From Syngnathus acus (Eukaryota > Chordata > Actinopteri > Syngnathiformes > Syngnathidae), in assembly GCF_901709675.1 (NCBI RefSeq), contig NC_051095.1, positions 26,767,956 through 26,831,955 on the forward strand: 64,000 nucleotides of DNA. The letters run 5' to 3'. Position 1 is the stretch's first letter; each line of letters opens with the position of its first letter. Positions 23,108 to 32,190 of this stretch are shown here, one piece after another. Below the pieces are notes generated by a model that did not search any database, was not told the DNA's origin, and worked only from the letters and a program-made list of their open reading frames with translations. The position numbers were made by a program, and so were the translations under genes.

Positions 23108-23700
23108 TCCATTGAGAGCGTCTTCTCCAGCTGTATTGCTGTTTGGGGTGGCAGCTGCACTGACTACGACTTGAAGGCCCTGCAGCGCATAGTGAAAACG
23201 GCTAGTAAGACTATTGGTGCTTCTCTCCCCTCCTTGAAGGACATTTACACCTCCCATCTCACCCGCAAGGCGACCAAGATTGTGAGTGATGTGAGTCACC
23301 CCGCTCACTCTTTGTTTGATCTTCTGCCCTCTGGGAGGCGGTACAGGAGCCTGCGCTCCCGCACCACCAGACTCTCCAACAGCTTCGTACTCCAGGCTGT
23401 TAGGATCCTGAACTCGCTCCCCCTTTCAGCGTAGCGTCCTGTTCTTGCTGTCTGCTGTATGCACACTGGCTCGGTTTTGCTCCTCTTATTTATTGGGTTA
23501 TTGGTTTATTATTTATTCATCGCTCATTTTATTTATTATTTATTATTTATTATTTATGGTTTGTGCCTTCTTGTTTTTGTTTTGTGTCGCCTACTTGTAT
23601 GTCTCGTCACCGTGGGATGGAGGAAACGGAATTTCGGTTTCTTTGTGTGTCTTGACATATGAAGGGATTGACAATAAAGCTGACTTTGACTTTGACTTTG
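23108..23700 (+). mobile_element. 5'-truncated Rex1/L2-like LINE copy
   Basis: It is nearly identical to the 3' part of 5303-7065, corresponding to 6471 onward. It includes the RT C-terminus (23171-23434), 3' UTR, AATAAAGCTG and GACTTT tail. It interrupts the hAT between AGATACA and GTTTTACG, positions that are adjacent in the hAT copy at 2921-2935. The target duplication is at most 3 bp (ACA). Confidence 0.9.
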
Positions 23701-24267
23701 ACAGTTTTACGCTAAAGCCACCCACAAACCTTCCCCTGGAATCCTTCTATTAAAATGAGTCGTCCAAGGAAAAGCAAGGTGGACACAGTGCCGAGTGTTT
23801 AAAAAAGAGTGGCCAATTTGGCTCGACGTACGCGACGTGACGTTCAGCCACATCAACATCAACCCGTCACAGATCGAGGTAAACGGACCAACACCTCGGA
23901 TCTCTCCTAAGAATTGCCACAACAAATTTTACTCCAGACTATGACGCACTAGCAAAAAAGGGAGACCAACAACACTGTTCCACTGAAAATGAAGGGGAGG
24001 CTCTCAAGTTTGTTGTAAAAAAATGCATTTTGAATATGATTTGTACACATAGCAGGGATTGAAACTAGCGACCATTCTCATTTTCAAACAATGCAGGATG
24101 CTCAAGGACATTGATGCACCACCTGTTTGCGACTAATCTTAACCTGTAAAGTTCTTAAGGCTTACTTTAAGGAAGTGTTTCCCGTTTCCTCACCTCTGTT
24201 ACCAGGTGTTTGTGAGTTAAAACTCTGCTCTGATTTTCAGATACCCCTCACCGTGTTGCCGTTTTGA

Positions 24268-26524
24268 GATAAGATAGATAAGATAAGATAATCCTTTATT
24301 ATTCCCTCAATGGGGAAACTCCTATGTTAGCAGCAGTACACTTAACATATACACACACACACGCATGCGGGAAAGGGGGTAAAAGATTTTAAAGAAGTAG
24401 AAGGTATATATAATTAAAAAATATGGACAGTGTATACAAAATACACAATACACAATATGCAGTGGAGATAAAAAAAAATATTAGATAAAAAAAATAGTGC
24501 AAGTGAAGAAAAAATAAAATAAAAAACAGTGCAAAGAAAGCAGGTAAAAGAGTGTGAGGTAGACAGATATTGCACATAGTGTGATTGCACATATGGTTAT
24601 TGCACGTTATTGCATGTTATTTTGTCCGTTAGCTACGGTGATCGGCCTGGTTGTACAGTCTGATGGCAGCAGGGAGGAAGGACCTGCGATGCCTCTCGGT
24701 GGTGCATCGTGGGTGACGAAGCCGGTCACTGATGGAGCTCTCCAGGGCTCTGACAGTCTCATGAAGGGGGTGGAAGACATTGTCCATGATGGAGGACAGC
24801 TTAGCCACCATCCTCCTCTCCCCCACCACCTCCACCCGGTCCAGACTGCAGCCCAGGACAGCGCCGGCTTTCTTCACCACCTTGTCCAGCCTCTTCCTCT
24901 CCGCTGCAGTGATGCCGCTGCTCCAGCAGACCACCCCATAAAAAATGGCGGACGCCACCACAGAGTCATAGAAGGTCCTCAGGAGGCCGTCCCTCACTCC
25001 GAAGGACCTCAGTCTGCGCAGCAGGTGGAGTCTGCTTTGGCCCTTCTTGTATAGGGCCTGAGTGTTAACAGTCCAGTCCAGTTTATTGTTCAGGTGAACA
25101 CCCAGGAACTTGTAAGAGTCCACAATCTCTATGTCCGTTCCCTGGATGTTCACCGGCGAGGGGGAGACTTTGCGCCGGCGGAAGTCCACCACCAGCTCCT
25201 TTGTTTTCCCAGAGTTAATCTGGAGGCGGTTCCGCCGGCACCAGTCCACGAATCTGTGATTCAGTTCTCGGTACTCCGTCTCGTCTCCGTTGTTAATGAG
25301 ACCGACGATGGCGGAGTCGTCCGAGAACTTCTGGAGGTGGCAGGTTGATGTGTGGTGGGTGAAGTCAGCTGTGTAGATGGTGAAGAGGAGGGGGGCCAGG
25401 ACGGTCCCCTGTGGAGCTCCTGTGCTGCAGACCACCGTGTCAGACACACGGCCTCCTGTCCTCACAAACTGCGGTCTGTTTGTGAGGAAGTCCAGGACCC
25501 ATGATGTCAGCTGCTGGCAGGCTCCAGCATGGTGCAGTTTGTTCCCCAGCAGTTCTGGCTGGATGGTGTTGAAGGCACTGGAGAAATCATAAAACATGAT
25601 CCTCACAGTGCTTCCAGCCCGCTCCAGGTGAGCCAGGGACCTCTGCATGAGGAAGATGACGGCGTCCTCAACCCCGATGCTCGGCCGGTAGGCGAACTGC
25701 AGGGGGTCGGCGGAGGAGCTCACCAGGGGGCGCAGGTGGTGGAGGACCAGCCTCTCCAGGGTCTTCGCCAGGTGGGATGTCAGGGCCACCGGCCGGTAGT
25801 GGTTGAAGTCACTGGGGCGAGATGACTTGGGCACTGGTACCACGCAGGACGTCTTCCACAGCTGTGGTACCCTGTGCAGCCTCAGGCTCATGTTGAATAT
25901 GTGCTCCACGATCCCGCACAGTTGCCCGGAGCAGGATCTGAGCAGCCTGGAGGTGATGCCATCTGGACCCGTCGCCTTCTTCACCTTGAGCCTGGCCAGT
26001 CCTCTCTCCACCTGGGCTGTGGAGAGCACCATGCTGGGGGGGGGGGGGGGGGGGGGGGGGTGGGGTGGGTTGCAGGGGGGATGGTTGGTGGGTTCGGTGG
26101 AGTTGAGAATGGGCTGGGGGGTCTTGGAGGGGGTGTAGCAGGGGGCGGGGTTGAGGTGAGAGTCCTCGGAGCAGAAGAGGCTCCAGTCGGGGGAAGTTGC
26201 AGCAGGGCTGGGTGGGTGGGGGGGAGGAGTGGATGTTTGTTCAAACCGGTTGAAGAACCGGTTCAGGTCATTCACCCACTCCTGATCCCTGTCCAGCGCA
26301 GGTCTGGAGTTGCTACGTCCTGAGATGGTGTTCAGGCTCCTCCAGACCCCGCTGACGTCGTCCCGCCGCAGTTGGTCTTCCATCCTCCTCCTGTAGTTGC
26401 TCTTCCCCTCCCTGATCTTCTTCCTCAAGTCCCTCTGCACCGTTTTCAGCAGGTCCCTGTCTCCCGATTTAAAGACCCTCCTTTTGTCCCTGAGCAGGTC
26501 TTTGATCTCAGGGGTGATCCAAGG
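24268..26524 (-). mobile_element. Rex1/L2-like LINE, 5' truncated, young
   Basis: The LINE is inserted in reverse orientation in the hAT. The 5-bp target duplication TTTGA is at 24263-24267 and 26525-26529, and the intact target is visible at 3473-3477. On its sense strand the 3' end reads GGGAATAATAAAGG then ATCTTATC-type repeats. It belongs to a different family from 5303-7065. Its RT frame is open from the 5' junction to the stop, implying recent insertion. Confidence 0.9.
24629..26524 (-). CDS. LINE reverse transcriptase, 5'-truncated, open frame
   Basis: The frame is uninterrupted from the insertion junction to a stop at 24629, about 630 residues. Order of motifs: a linker with VNDLNRFFNRFEQ; a proline run encoded by a poly-G tract (26037-26060); [48 protein letters not shown] (first Asp); STGAPQGTVLAPLLF; active site KFSDDSAIVGLI; GKTKELVVDFRR; and YKFLGVHLNNKLDW. 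The FADD box is FSDD, which I believe is a normal variant in fish LINEs of this group. No endonuclease remains, so it cannot move on its own. Confidence 0.88.
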   Translation of the reverse strand, partial: PWITPEIKDLLRDKRRVFKSGDRDLLKTVQRDLRKKIREGKSNYRRRMEDQLRRDDVSGVWRSLNTISGRSNSRPALDRDQEWVNDLNRFFNRFEQTSTPPPHPPSPAATSPDWSLFCSEDSHLNPAPCYTPSKTPQPILNSTEPTNHPPCNPPHPPPPPPPPSMVLSTAQVERGLARLKVKKATGPDGITSRLLRSCSGQLCGIVEHIFNMSLRLHRVPQLWKTSCVVPVPKSSRPSDFNHYRPVALTSHLAKTLERLVLHHLRPLVSSSADPLQFAYRPSIGVEDAVIFLMQRSLAHLERAGSTVRIMFYDFSSAFNTIQPELLGNKLHHAGACQQLTSWVLDFLTNRPQFVRTGGRVSDTVVCSTGAPQGTVLAPLLFTIYTADFTHHTSTCHLQKFSDDSAIVGLINNGDETEYRELNHRFVDWCRRNRLQINSGKTKELVVDFRRRKVSPSPVNIQGTDIEIVDSYKFLGVHLNNKLDWTVNTQALYKKGQSRLHLLRRLRSFGVRDGLLRTFYDSVVASAIFYGVVCWSSGITAAERKRLDKVVKKAGAVLGCSLDRVEVVGERRMVAKLSSIMDNVFHPLHETVRALESSISDRLRHPRCTTERHRRSFLPAAIRLYNQADHRS

Positions 26525-27769
26525 TTTGATTACTTTATTTGGATGTATGCTTTCACCGATTCTTCAAGATGATGTATTTGGTCAGAATGTTTGCCGTTTG
26601 ATGTGATCTCATAAGATAAACATCTTTCATTAATCTGACCTGCAGGCACTGAAGTGATGGAGACTGTTATTCATAATAACAGTGTCGTATTTTATGAGAA
26701 TCACTGATAGCAGTTTTTTAGTGAATTTTTTTTTTTTTAATGCTGTTAATAAATGCATTTGTTTTCAAAAAACCTGTTTGGAATATCCATGCTTTACTAC
26801 CTACTAAAGGCCAAAATCTTTTATGCAATAACCTTTACAGGTCGCTTATATTACTTCACACAAACACTACGTCCATCTGCTCCTGGTTCGGCCCTCCGGT
26901 CCAAATTTAGAACCCAGTTCGGCCCGCGAGTCAAAAAGTTTGCCCACCCCTGGTTTAGCCTGTTGTTGTTCGTTCATGACTGTTCTTGGTGTTGGATTTT
27001 GTTGAATAAATTGCCCCCCAAAATGCGACTTATACTCCGGAGCGACTTATATATGTTTTTTTTTTTCACTTTTTTGGGCATTTTATGGCTGATGCGACTT
27101 GTACTCCGGAGCGACTTATAGTCCGAAAATTACGGTACTAAATCTGTGGAATAACGACGAGGCTGACGTCAGGGCGCACGCGTGGCGTTGTTGACAAAGG
27201 ACGAGGAATTTGATCGATGGATTTAATGATTTGAAGTGACACAGATAGTTTGATAATATTATTGCTTATATAATAGTTACTATTTGATATATAATTTATA
27301 TATCGTTATATGGGCCTGTGAAATTATTTGAAGTGCAAGCGCCGTCAGGCGCGCACCCGGCCGGCATTGTTGACATAAAGAACGATCGATAGATTTAATG
27401 AATTGGAGTGACACAGATGGTTTTATAAACGTGTTATTTATGTAATAGTTATTTGAATAACTCTGAATCTTACGTCAGGCCCGTTCTCAGCTCTTCGTTT
27501 GTGTTTATGTCACGTTAGCAAACCTATCGTTTAGCCTGTTGTTGCTCGTTCATGTCTGTTCTTGCTGTTGGATTTTGTTGAATAGATTTCCCCCAAAATG
27601 CGACTCATACTCCGGAGCGATTTATATATATTTTTTTTCACGTGATTGTGCATTTTATGGGTAATGCGATGTATATTCCGGAGCGACTTTTAGTCAGAAA
27701 AATACGGTACATTTCTGGACAAATTAACCACCAGATTAACATTTATTGCCTCGAATAGTATCACAATTC

Positions 27770-28055
27770 AAACAGAACACCAAATTCAACCTATGATGTT
27801 GGTAAACTGCGTGAATAGCCACAGCTGCCCTGCAGCAGGCTCACAGAAGTGTGGCTGCCCGTGTGTGCCTACGGTCCTTCCAATCACCACCAAACATTCA
27901 TACTGAGGCATTGTGAGTGGCACTGAAGGCAAGGTATGTTTAGTGTCTTGCCACAACAACACGGAACCGGTACGTGATTTGGACACAGCTGGGTTCGACC
28001 TGTCGACCCACCGGTTATTGAATGAAGCACTCTATTGCCTGAGCCACGGACATCA
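27770..28055 (-). mobile_element. tRNA-derived SINE (minus strand)
   Basis: Read in reverse, the head is GTGGCTCAGGCAATAGAGTG (A-box-like) followed by GGTCGAACCCAGCTG (B-box-like), then a body with ACTAAACATACCTTGCC. This is the organisation of a tRNA-derived SINE. The 3' tail is not clear. The internal promoter boxes are degenerate, so it is not called as a tRNA gene. Confidence 0.55.
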
Positions 28056-28188
28056 TAAATAAATGAATTGGGCTGGAACACATCTCCATGAGCTGTCATT
28101 ATGATTTTTTTTTTTTTTATGGACTGACGACAGTTGGATGGACGGAAGTGAGGATAGATGATTGTTAATCTATTGTTGGTAATGATGA

Positions 28189-28767
28189 TGTCACGCACCT
28201 ACGTCACCTGTCATTCAGTCATTCACAGCCACGCCCACCCAATCAAGTAAATTATCTGCACCTGTCACACCTCATTCAACTTCATTTAAACTCTGTCATG
28301 ACAGCCACTCCTTGTCAGTCTGTCCCATGATGCTACTTCGTTGCTCACTGCGCGCTCTCTGCATGACTCCTGTTGCCGACCTTGCCCGTTTACCGACCCG
28401 TCTTGTCCTGCCTGCCGCTCGTTCTGACCGATCGCCCGTTTACAACCTAGCTCTGCCTGCCGCCCGCCCTCACCACTTGCCCGTTTATGATCGCGCTCTG
28501 ATCGCCGCCTTTCCCGACCACCTGCTTGTCCCCGACCACGATTATCTGCTGCGTCCTCCTCTGCTGTCAGGTTGATTCCAGCCACCCGCCAGCCAGGCAC
28601 GCCGGGAGAGCGACCGGTCGTGACGCTGCCGCCCTTGCCCACCAGTCACGTCCCGACAACGTTGTCAGACCAACCCAGCCGGACCTCCAGCACTCCACAT
28701 TCCCCTTACCTCTTTTCAATAAACTCTGCATCGTAACGCACTTGGTTGTCCAGCTTGATCTGCCACA
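28189..28767 (+). repeat. Solo LTR (sushi/Gypsy-like), 579 bp
   Basis: It begins TGTCACGCACC and ends GATCTGCCACA, between perfect 5-bp duplications GATGA (28184-28188 and 28768-28772). AATAAACTCTGCATCG lies near the 3' end, followed by ACGCACTTGG, as in the Gypsy LTR at 12159-12208. The 87-codon frame at 28312-28575 is a by-product of the GC-rich repeats. It most likely arose by LTR-LTR recombination. Confidence 0.88.
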
Positions 28768-28772
28768 GATGA

Positions 28773-29063
28773 ATTTATGATGAAATTATGACAATGACAG
28801 ATAGTTGCCCAGGCAAATTAATTTCTTCAATAGAATGCCATGATTTTGGCGAATTTAGTACACAGTATCACAAAATATACTACGGTAACATGGCAATAAT
28901 GTTCTTGAAAAAGGGTAAAAATGGAATGTCAGACAAATTGTTCAAGTGAACACAAATAGGTTGGCAGCTCTGGATATGGGATTAACTTCCAAAGTGCAAA
29001 GTTAGGAAAATATCAAACATGAAATAAAAAATAATAAAGTCTAATAAATAATAAACTTATTAC
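28773..29063. other. Intron 2 start of slc7a11, no other feature
   Basis: AT-rich sequence follows the exon 2 donor site (GTAATAAG read on the minus strand from 29063). No repeat family or exon is recognised. Confidence 0.5.
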
Positions 29064-29190
29064 CTGATAGCAATGAGATCAGTCCATAGTTTAATAAAAG
29101 CCAAATGTGGACCAAAAGCCTCCAGTAAGTATGTGTAATGCCCACCAGACTTCTTAATACAAGTTCCCAGTTCAGCATAGGACAAGGCTC
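29064..29190 (-). CDS. slc7a11: slc7a11 (xCT cystine/glutamate antiporter), exon 2
   Basis: The 127-bp exon has acceptor TTTTCTAG (to 29191) and donor CAG/GTAATAAG. Its two-base start joins the single G left by exon 1 to give glycine. The text reads [16 protein letters not shown], then [16 protein letters not shown], then [10 protein letters not shown]. In human xCT the same stretch reads [20 protein letters not shown], so the match is close. It corresponds to transmembrane helices 2-3 of this 12-helix transporter, which imports cystine in exchange for glutamate as a heterodimer with SLC3A2 at the plasma membrane. The [11 protein letters not shown] part drifts toward y+LAT-type relatives, so a fish paralogue is possible. 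TEs border it closely on the upstream side. Confidence 0.85.
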
Positions 29191-29597
29191 CTAGAAAAGA
29201 CAAGGGTTACAGATTTGCAAAAACCCTTTATAGCAAAGTACATTCGTTATTACAGTAAAGCTATGCCCAAACACAAATGAGACTGCTACTTTTTAATGTT
29301 AATCTAGCTGTCACGGATCAGAATGGAGCAGGGCGACCAAGTGCAGCTTGGACCAGGGTTTATTGGCGAAAACAAACTAACAGACTCGGCAGACTGACGT
29401 AACTTACTAACAACCCCAACAACAGAAACTGAACAGAGACAAAAGACATCATTACATTAACAACGATCCGACAGGGGAGTGACACGCAGACAGGACTTAA
29501 ATATGAGACAGGTCACGAGAGGCAGGTGACTGTGATCAGTACATTGATTGTGAGTTGACACGGGAAGGGAGGGGCGAGTACACAGACGGACAGAAAA

Positions 29598-30001
29598 TGT
29601 TACAGTGGTGCTCACTCTAACTTATTTTTGCAAGAACCACACGGGAGACAGTATGCCCTTTTTAAGCACTTGCAAATGGAGAGTCATTCGTCGCTGTGTG
29701 TACAGCGATGATCGAATGAGGTCTGACTCAGGCCTCTTGCAAGAGCATTTTTATTGAGAGAAACAGGGTGGGGGAGAGAGTGGGGGTGAGAGTGGACAGG
29801 ATGGGGTTGAAGCCCCTGGCCTGCTGGTCAAAGCATAGCAGGGGGTGTTTTACGACGTTGTGTAAACAGAACAACTTTGATTGCTTCCTCTGCAGCTGGT
29901 CAATCAGCTCAAAAGATCTTAGCACTTTGTTCTCTAGGTTAATTATTACAGGTTACATTCCAACATAAGCATAGGATCAAACTAATCTATCAACCCTAAC
30001 A
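29598..30001 (-). repeat. Solo LTR of an endogenous retrovirus-like element, 404 bp
   Basis: It lies inside the left LTR of the non-autonomous element. On the minus strand it starts TGTTAGGGTTGATAG, has an AATAAAAATGC poly(A) signal and ends CACTGTAACA, so it has TG...CA borders. The flanks are GAAAA and GAAAC, matching 4 of 5. The twin LTR at 30856-31197 lacks it and shows the empty site. No viral gene is present. The length and poly(A) layout suggest a retrovirus-type LTR, but the family is not identified. Confidence 0.75.
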
Positions 30002-30159
30002 GAAACCATGACAACTTACACATAATAAAACAACCGGGGACGAGTCGTGACAGAACCCCCCCACAAGGGACGGCTCCCGACGTCCCAAAAAACCAAACCC
30101 CCACGGGGTGCGCGGGGGAAGCGCACCAGTCCAGATGACCCCACTGGTCCGTGACAAAG

Positions 30160-30540
30160 TCTGAACCGCGCTCGGCGGCAACTGTGGAAACAGAACCGCT
30201 CTCGGCGGCAACTGGGGAAACAGAACCGCACTCAGCGGAAACTCGGGGACAGAACCGCACTCGGCGGAAACTCGGGGACAGAACCGCACTCGGCGGGAAC
30301 TCGGAGACAGAACCGCACACGGCGGAAACTCGGGGACAGAACCGCACACGGCGGAAACTCGGGGACAGAACCGCACTCGGCAGAAACTCAGGGACAGAAC
30401 CGCAATCGGCGGAAACTCGGGGACAGAACCGCAATCGGCGGCAACTCGGGGAAACAGAACCGCAATCGGCGGCATACGAAAGTCAGCGCCGCAATCGGCG
30501 GCATTTGAAAGTCCGGACCGCGATCAGCGCCATTCGGAAG
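30160..30540. repeat. ~30-bp tandem array (about 11-13 units)
   Basis: Units of the form GGACAGAACCGCACTCGGCG followed by GAAACTCG recur every 29-31 bases, changing gradually to GCAATCGGCGGCA at the right end. Frames on both strands stay open because the unit length is near a multiple of three. These frames (30151-30630 and others) are not treated as genes. Confidence 0.9.
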
Positions 30541-31319
30541 GCGGAGCTTTGGCAGCAGCAAGAGCCACCACGCGCCGCAGCAGTGGGAGTGGGGCCAGGG
30601 ACGATCGCGGGTCCGGCGCAGCTGGCTTGAAATCTGGCGACGCCCGCGGGTCCTGCAACGCTGGGGTGGAGTCCGGCGTCGCGGCAGTGAAGTACGATCG
30701 CGGCCACGAAGCCGCTGGCGCCAGAAGCACTCCGATGGCGACTGCGAAGACCATGACGCTGGAACATGCTCGGACGACGGACGTGGATCGGGCGTCGCAG
30801 CGGGAGCTGATGGAGGAAGGTCCAAGCGCTGGTCGCTGTGATGGTCGGATCATTCTGTCACGGATCGGAATGGAGCAGGGCGACCAAGTGCAGCTTGGAC
30901 CAGGGTTTATTGGCGAAAACAAACTAACAGACTCGGCAGACTGACGTAACTTACTAACAACCCCAACAACAGAAACTGAACAGAGACGTAAGACAAAAGA
31001 CATCATGACATTAACAATGATCCGACCGGGGAGTGACACGCAGACAGGACTTAAATACGAGATAGGGAACGAGAGGCAGGTGACTGTGATCAGTACATTG
31101 ATTGTGAGTTGACACGGGAAGGGAGGGGCGAGTACACAGACGGACAGAAACCATGACAACTTACATATAATACAACAACCGGGGACGAGTCGTGACACTA
31201 GCCATGGCTAATATGAGAGTGGTTGGTGATCAAAAAGTCTGCATGTAGAAAAAAATGATGCACACTCTAGACATGTTTTTGTTGTTGTTTTGTGGATGTT
31301 GGACAAATATCACGTATAG

Positions 31320-31531
31320 CAGGGGTCACCAACTCCGGTCCTCAAGGGCGCCAATCCAGCCTGTTTAGGTGCAGCCCTACAACAACACACCTGATTCAAA
31401 TAATCAGGATCGCTGTCAGCCTTAATAGAGCTTGCTGATGAGCTGATCATTTGAATCAGGTGTGTTGTTGTAGGGCTGCACCTAAAACAGGCTGGATTGG
31501 CGCCCTTGAGGACCGGAGTTGGTGACCCCTG
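31320..31531. mobile_element. Foldback hAT MITE, 212 bp
   Basis: It begins CAGGGGTCACCAACTCCGGT and ends with the reverse complement ACCGGAGTTGGTGACCCCTG. The complementary arms extend for nearly 100 bp each, leaving a short loop. Perfect octamers ACGTATAG flank it (31312-31319 and 31532-31539). It is non-coding. Confidence 0.9.
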
Positions 31532-31848
31532 ACGTATAGCATATGTGTGTGACCTTCAAGAACAGTTCCAGTGTCTCATGTGGCCCCGCGGGAAAGTTAT
31601 TTGCCCACCATCGGAATATATAAATATAAAGAACTATTCAACAGACATGACATGGCCCTTAGTCAGTCAGTTGAATTTACAGAATACATGTACGTCACGG
31701 CGCATGTTCAGGTTAGTACAACTTCTGCCTTAATTTCCATCCATCTTCTCCCGCTTATCCGGGATCGGGTCGCGGGGGCAGCAGCTTTAGGAGAGACACC
31801 CAGACTTCCCTCTCCCCAGCCGCTTCGTCCAGGCCAGCCGAGAGACAT

Positions 31849-32190
31849 ACCATTTTTTTCCATGTATACTGCGCCCCCATGTATAATACGCACCCTAAAA
31901 ATGGCATGTCAATGCTGGAAAAAAGCCTGTACCCATGTATAATACGCACCCAAATTTTGACTTTTTTTTTTTTTTTTTAAGTCCCAATGATCGTCACACA
32001 CGCATCTGGGTGTGGTGAAATTTGTCCTCTGCATTTGACCCATCCCCGTGTGATTTTGATCCATCCCCTGGGGGAGAGGGGAGCAGTGAGCAGCAGCGGC
32101 GCCGTGCTCGGGAATCATTTGGTGATCTAACCCCCCAATTCCAGCCCTTAATGCTGAGTGCCAAGCAGGGAGGCAATGGGTCCCATTTTC
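31849..32190. mobile_element. MITE-like end plus fish SINE fragment within Rex3
   Basis: 31849-31960 contains two close copies of CCATGTATAATACGCACCC, looking like one end of a TA-flanked DNA element. After a T run, 31979-32188 matches a common fish SINE body: GATCGTCACACACGCATC, TCCTCTGCATTTGACCCAT, GAGCAGTGAGCAGCAGCGG, GGAATCATTTGGTGAT and GCAGGGAGGCAATGGGTCCC. The tRNA-like part of that SINE is missing. Family naming is from memory. Confidence 0.55.

Larger units (their letters stand above)
22776..26952. mobile_element. hAT-type element carrying two nested LINEs
   Basis: It starts CAGGGGTGGGCAAACTACGG at 22776 and ends GTTTGCCCACCCCTG at 26952, between perfect octamers GTTTAGCC (22768-22775 and 26953-26960). 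The tandem duplicate of the host sequence at 27521-27545 shows the same octamer without an insertion. Removing the two LINEs (23108-23700 and 24268-26524) leaves about 1.3 kb collinear with the copy at 2597-3902. No intact transposase is visible. Confidence 0.9.
21734..27707. mobile_element. pogo/Tigger-like element with tandem 3' duplication, hosting a hAT
   Basis: The left end at 21734 (CCGTATTTTTTC after TA) and right end at 27707 (AATACGG before TA) form CCGTATTTTTC-type inverted ends with TA duplication. Next to the ends lie GCGACTTATACT / CTCCGGAGCGACTT motifs. A second internal terminus at 27135 shows that a ~570 bp 3' unit is tandemly duplicated: 22388-22775 plus 26961-27137, then 27138-27707. 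Coding remnants (21956-22063) are the acidic transposase tail. Without the hAT insertion the element is about 1.8 kb. Class assignment rests on the related element at 50181-52235, which still has recognisable pogo transposase. Confidence 0.7.
29309..31197 (-). mobile_element. Non-autonomous sushi-like LTR element with tandem-repeat body
   Basis: Two direct LTRs, 29309-30052 (enlarged by a solo LTR) and 30856-31197 (342 bp), are flanked by perfect 5-bp duplications CTAGC (29304-29308 and 31198-31202). On the minus strand each LTR starts TGTCACGACTCG, has AATAAACCCTGG and ends GATCCGTGACA. The purine tract and preceding text at 30053-30100 are the reverse of those before the Gypsy 3' LTR (16688-16737). 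The internal part is only about 800 bp, has no pol and contains a tandem array. It is a TRIM/LARD-like derivative in slc7a11 intron 1. Confidence 0.88.

Noticed and set aside
25874-26323. Glycine-rich plus-strand frame of 149 codons
   Set aside because: It is antisense to the LINE RT and runs through its poly-G tract.
30160-30540. Regular ~30-bp direct repeats that could suggest a CRISPR array
   Set aside because: The units are contiguous with no unique spacers, drift gradually, and lie in the body of an LTR element in a vertebrate genome.
29982-30630. Open frames of about 150-160 codons on both strands
   Set aside because: They translate the 30-bp array in several frames at once. No domain is present.
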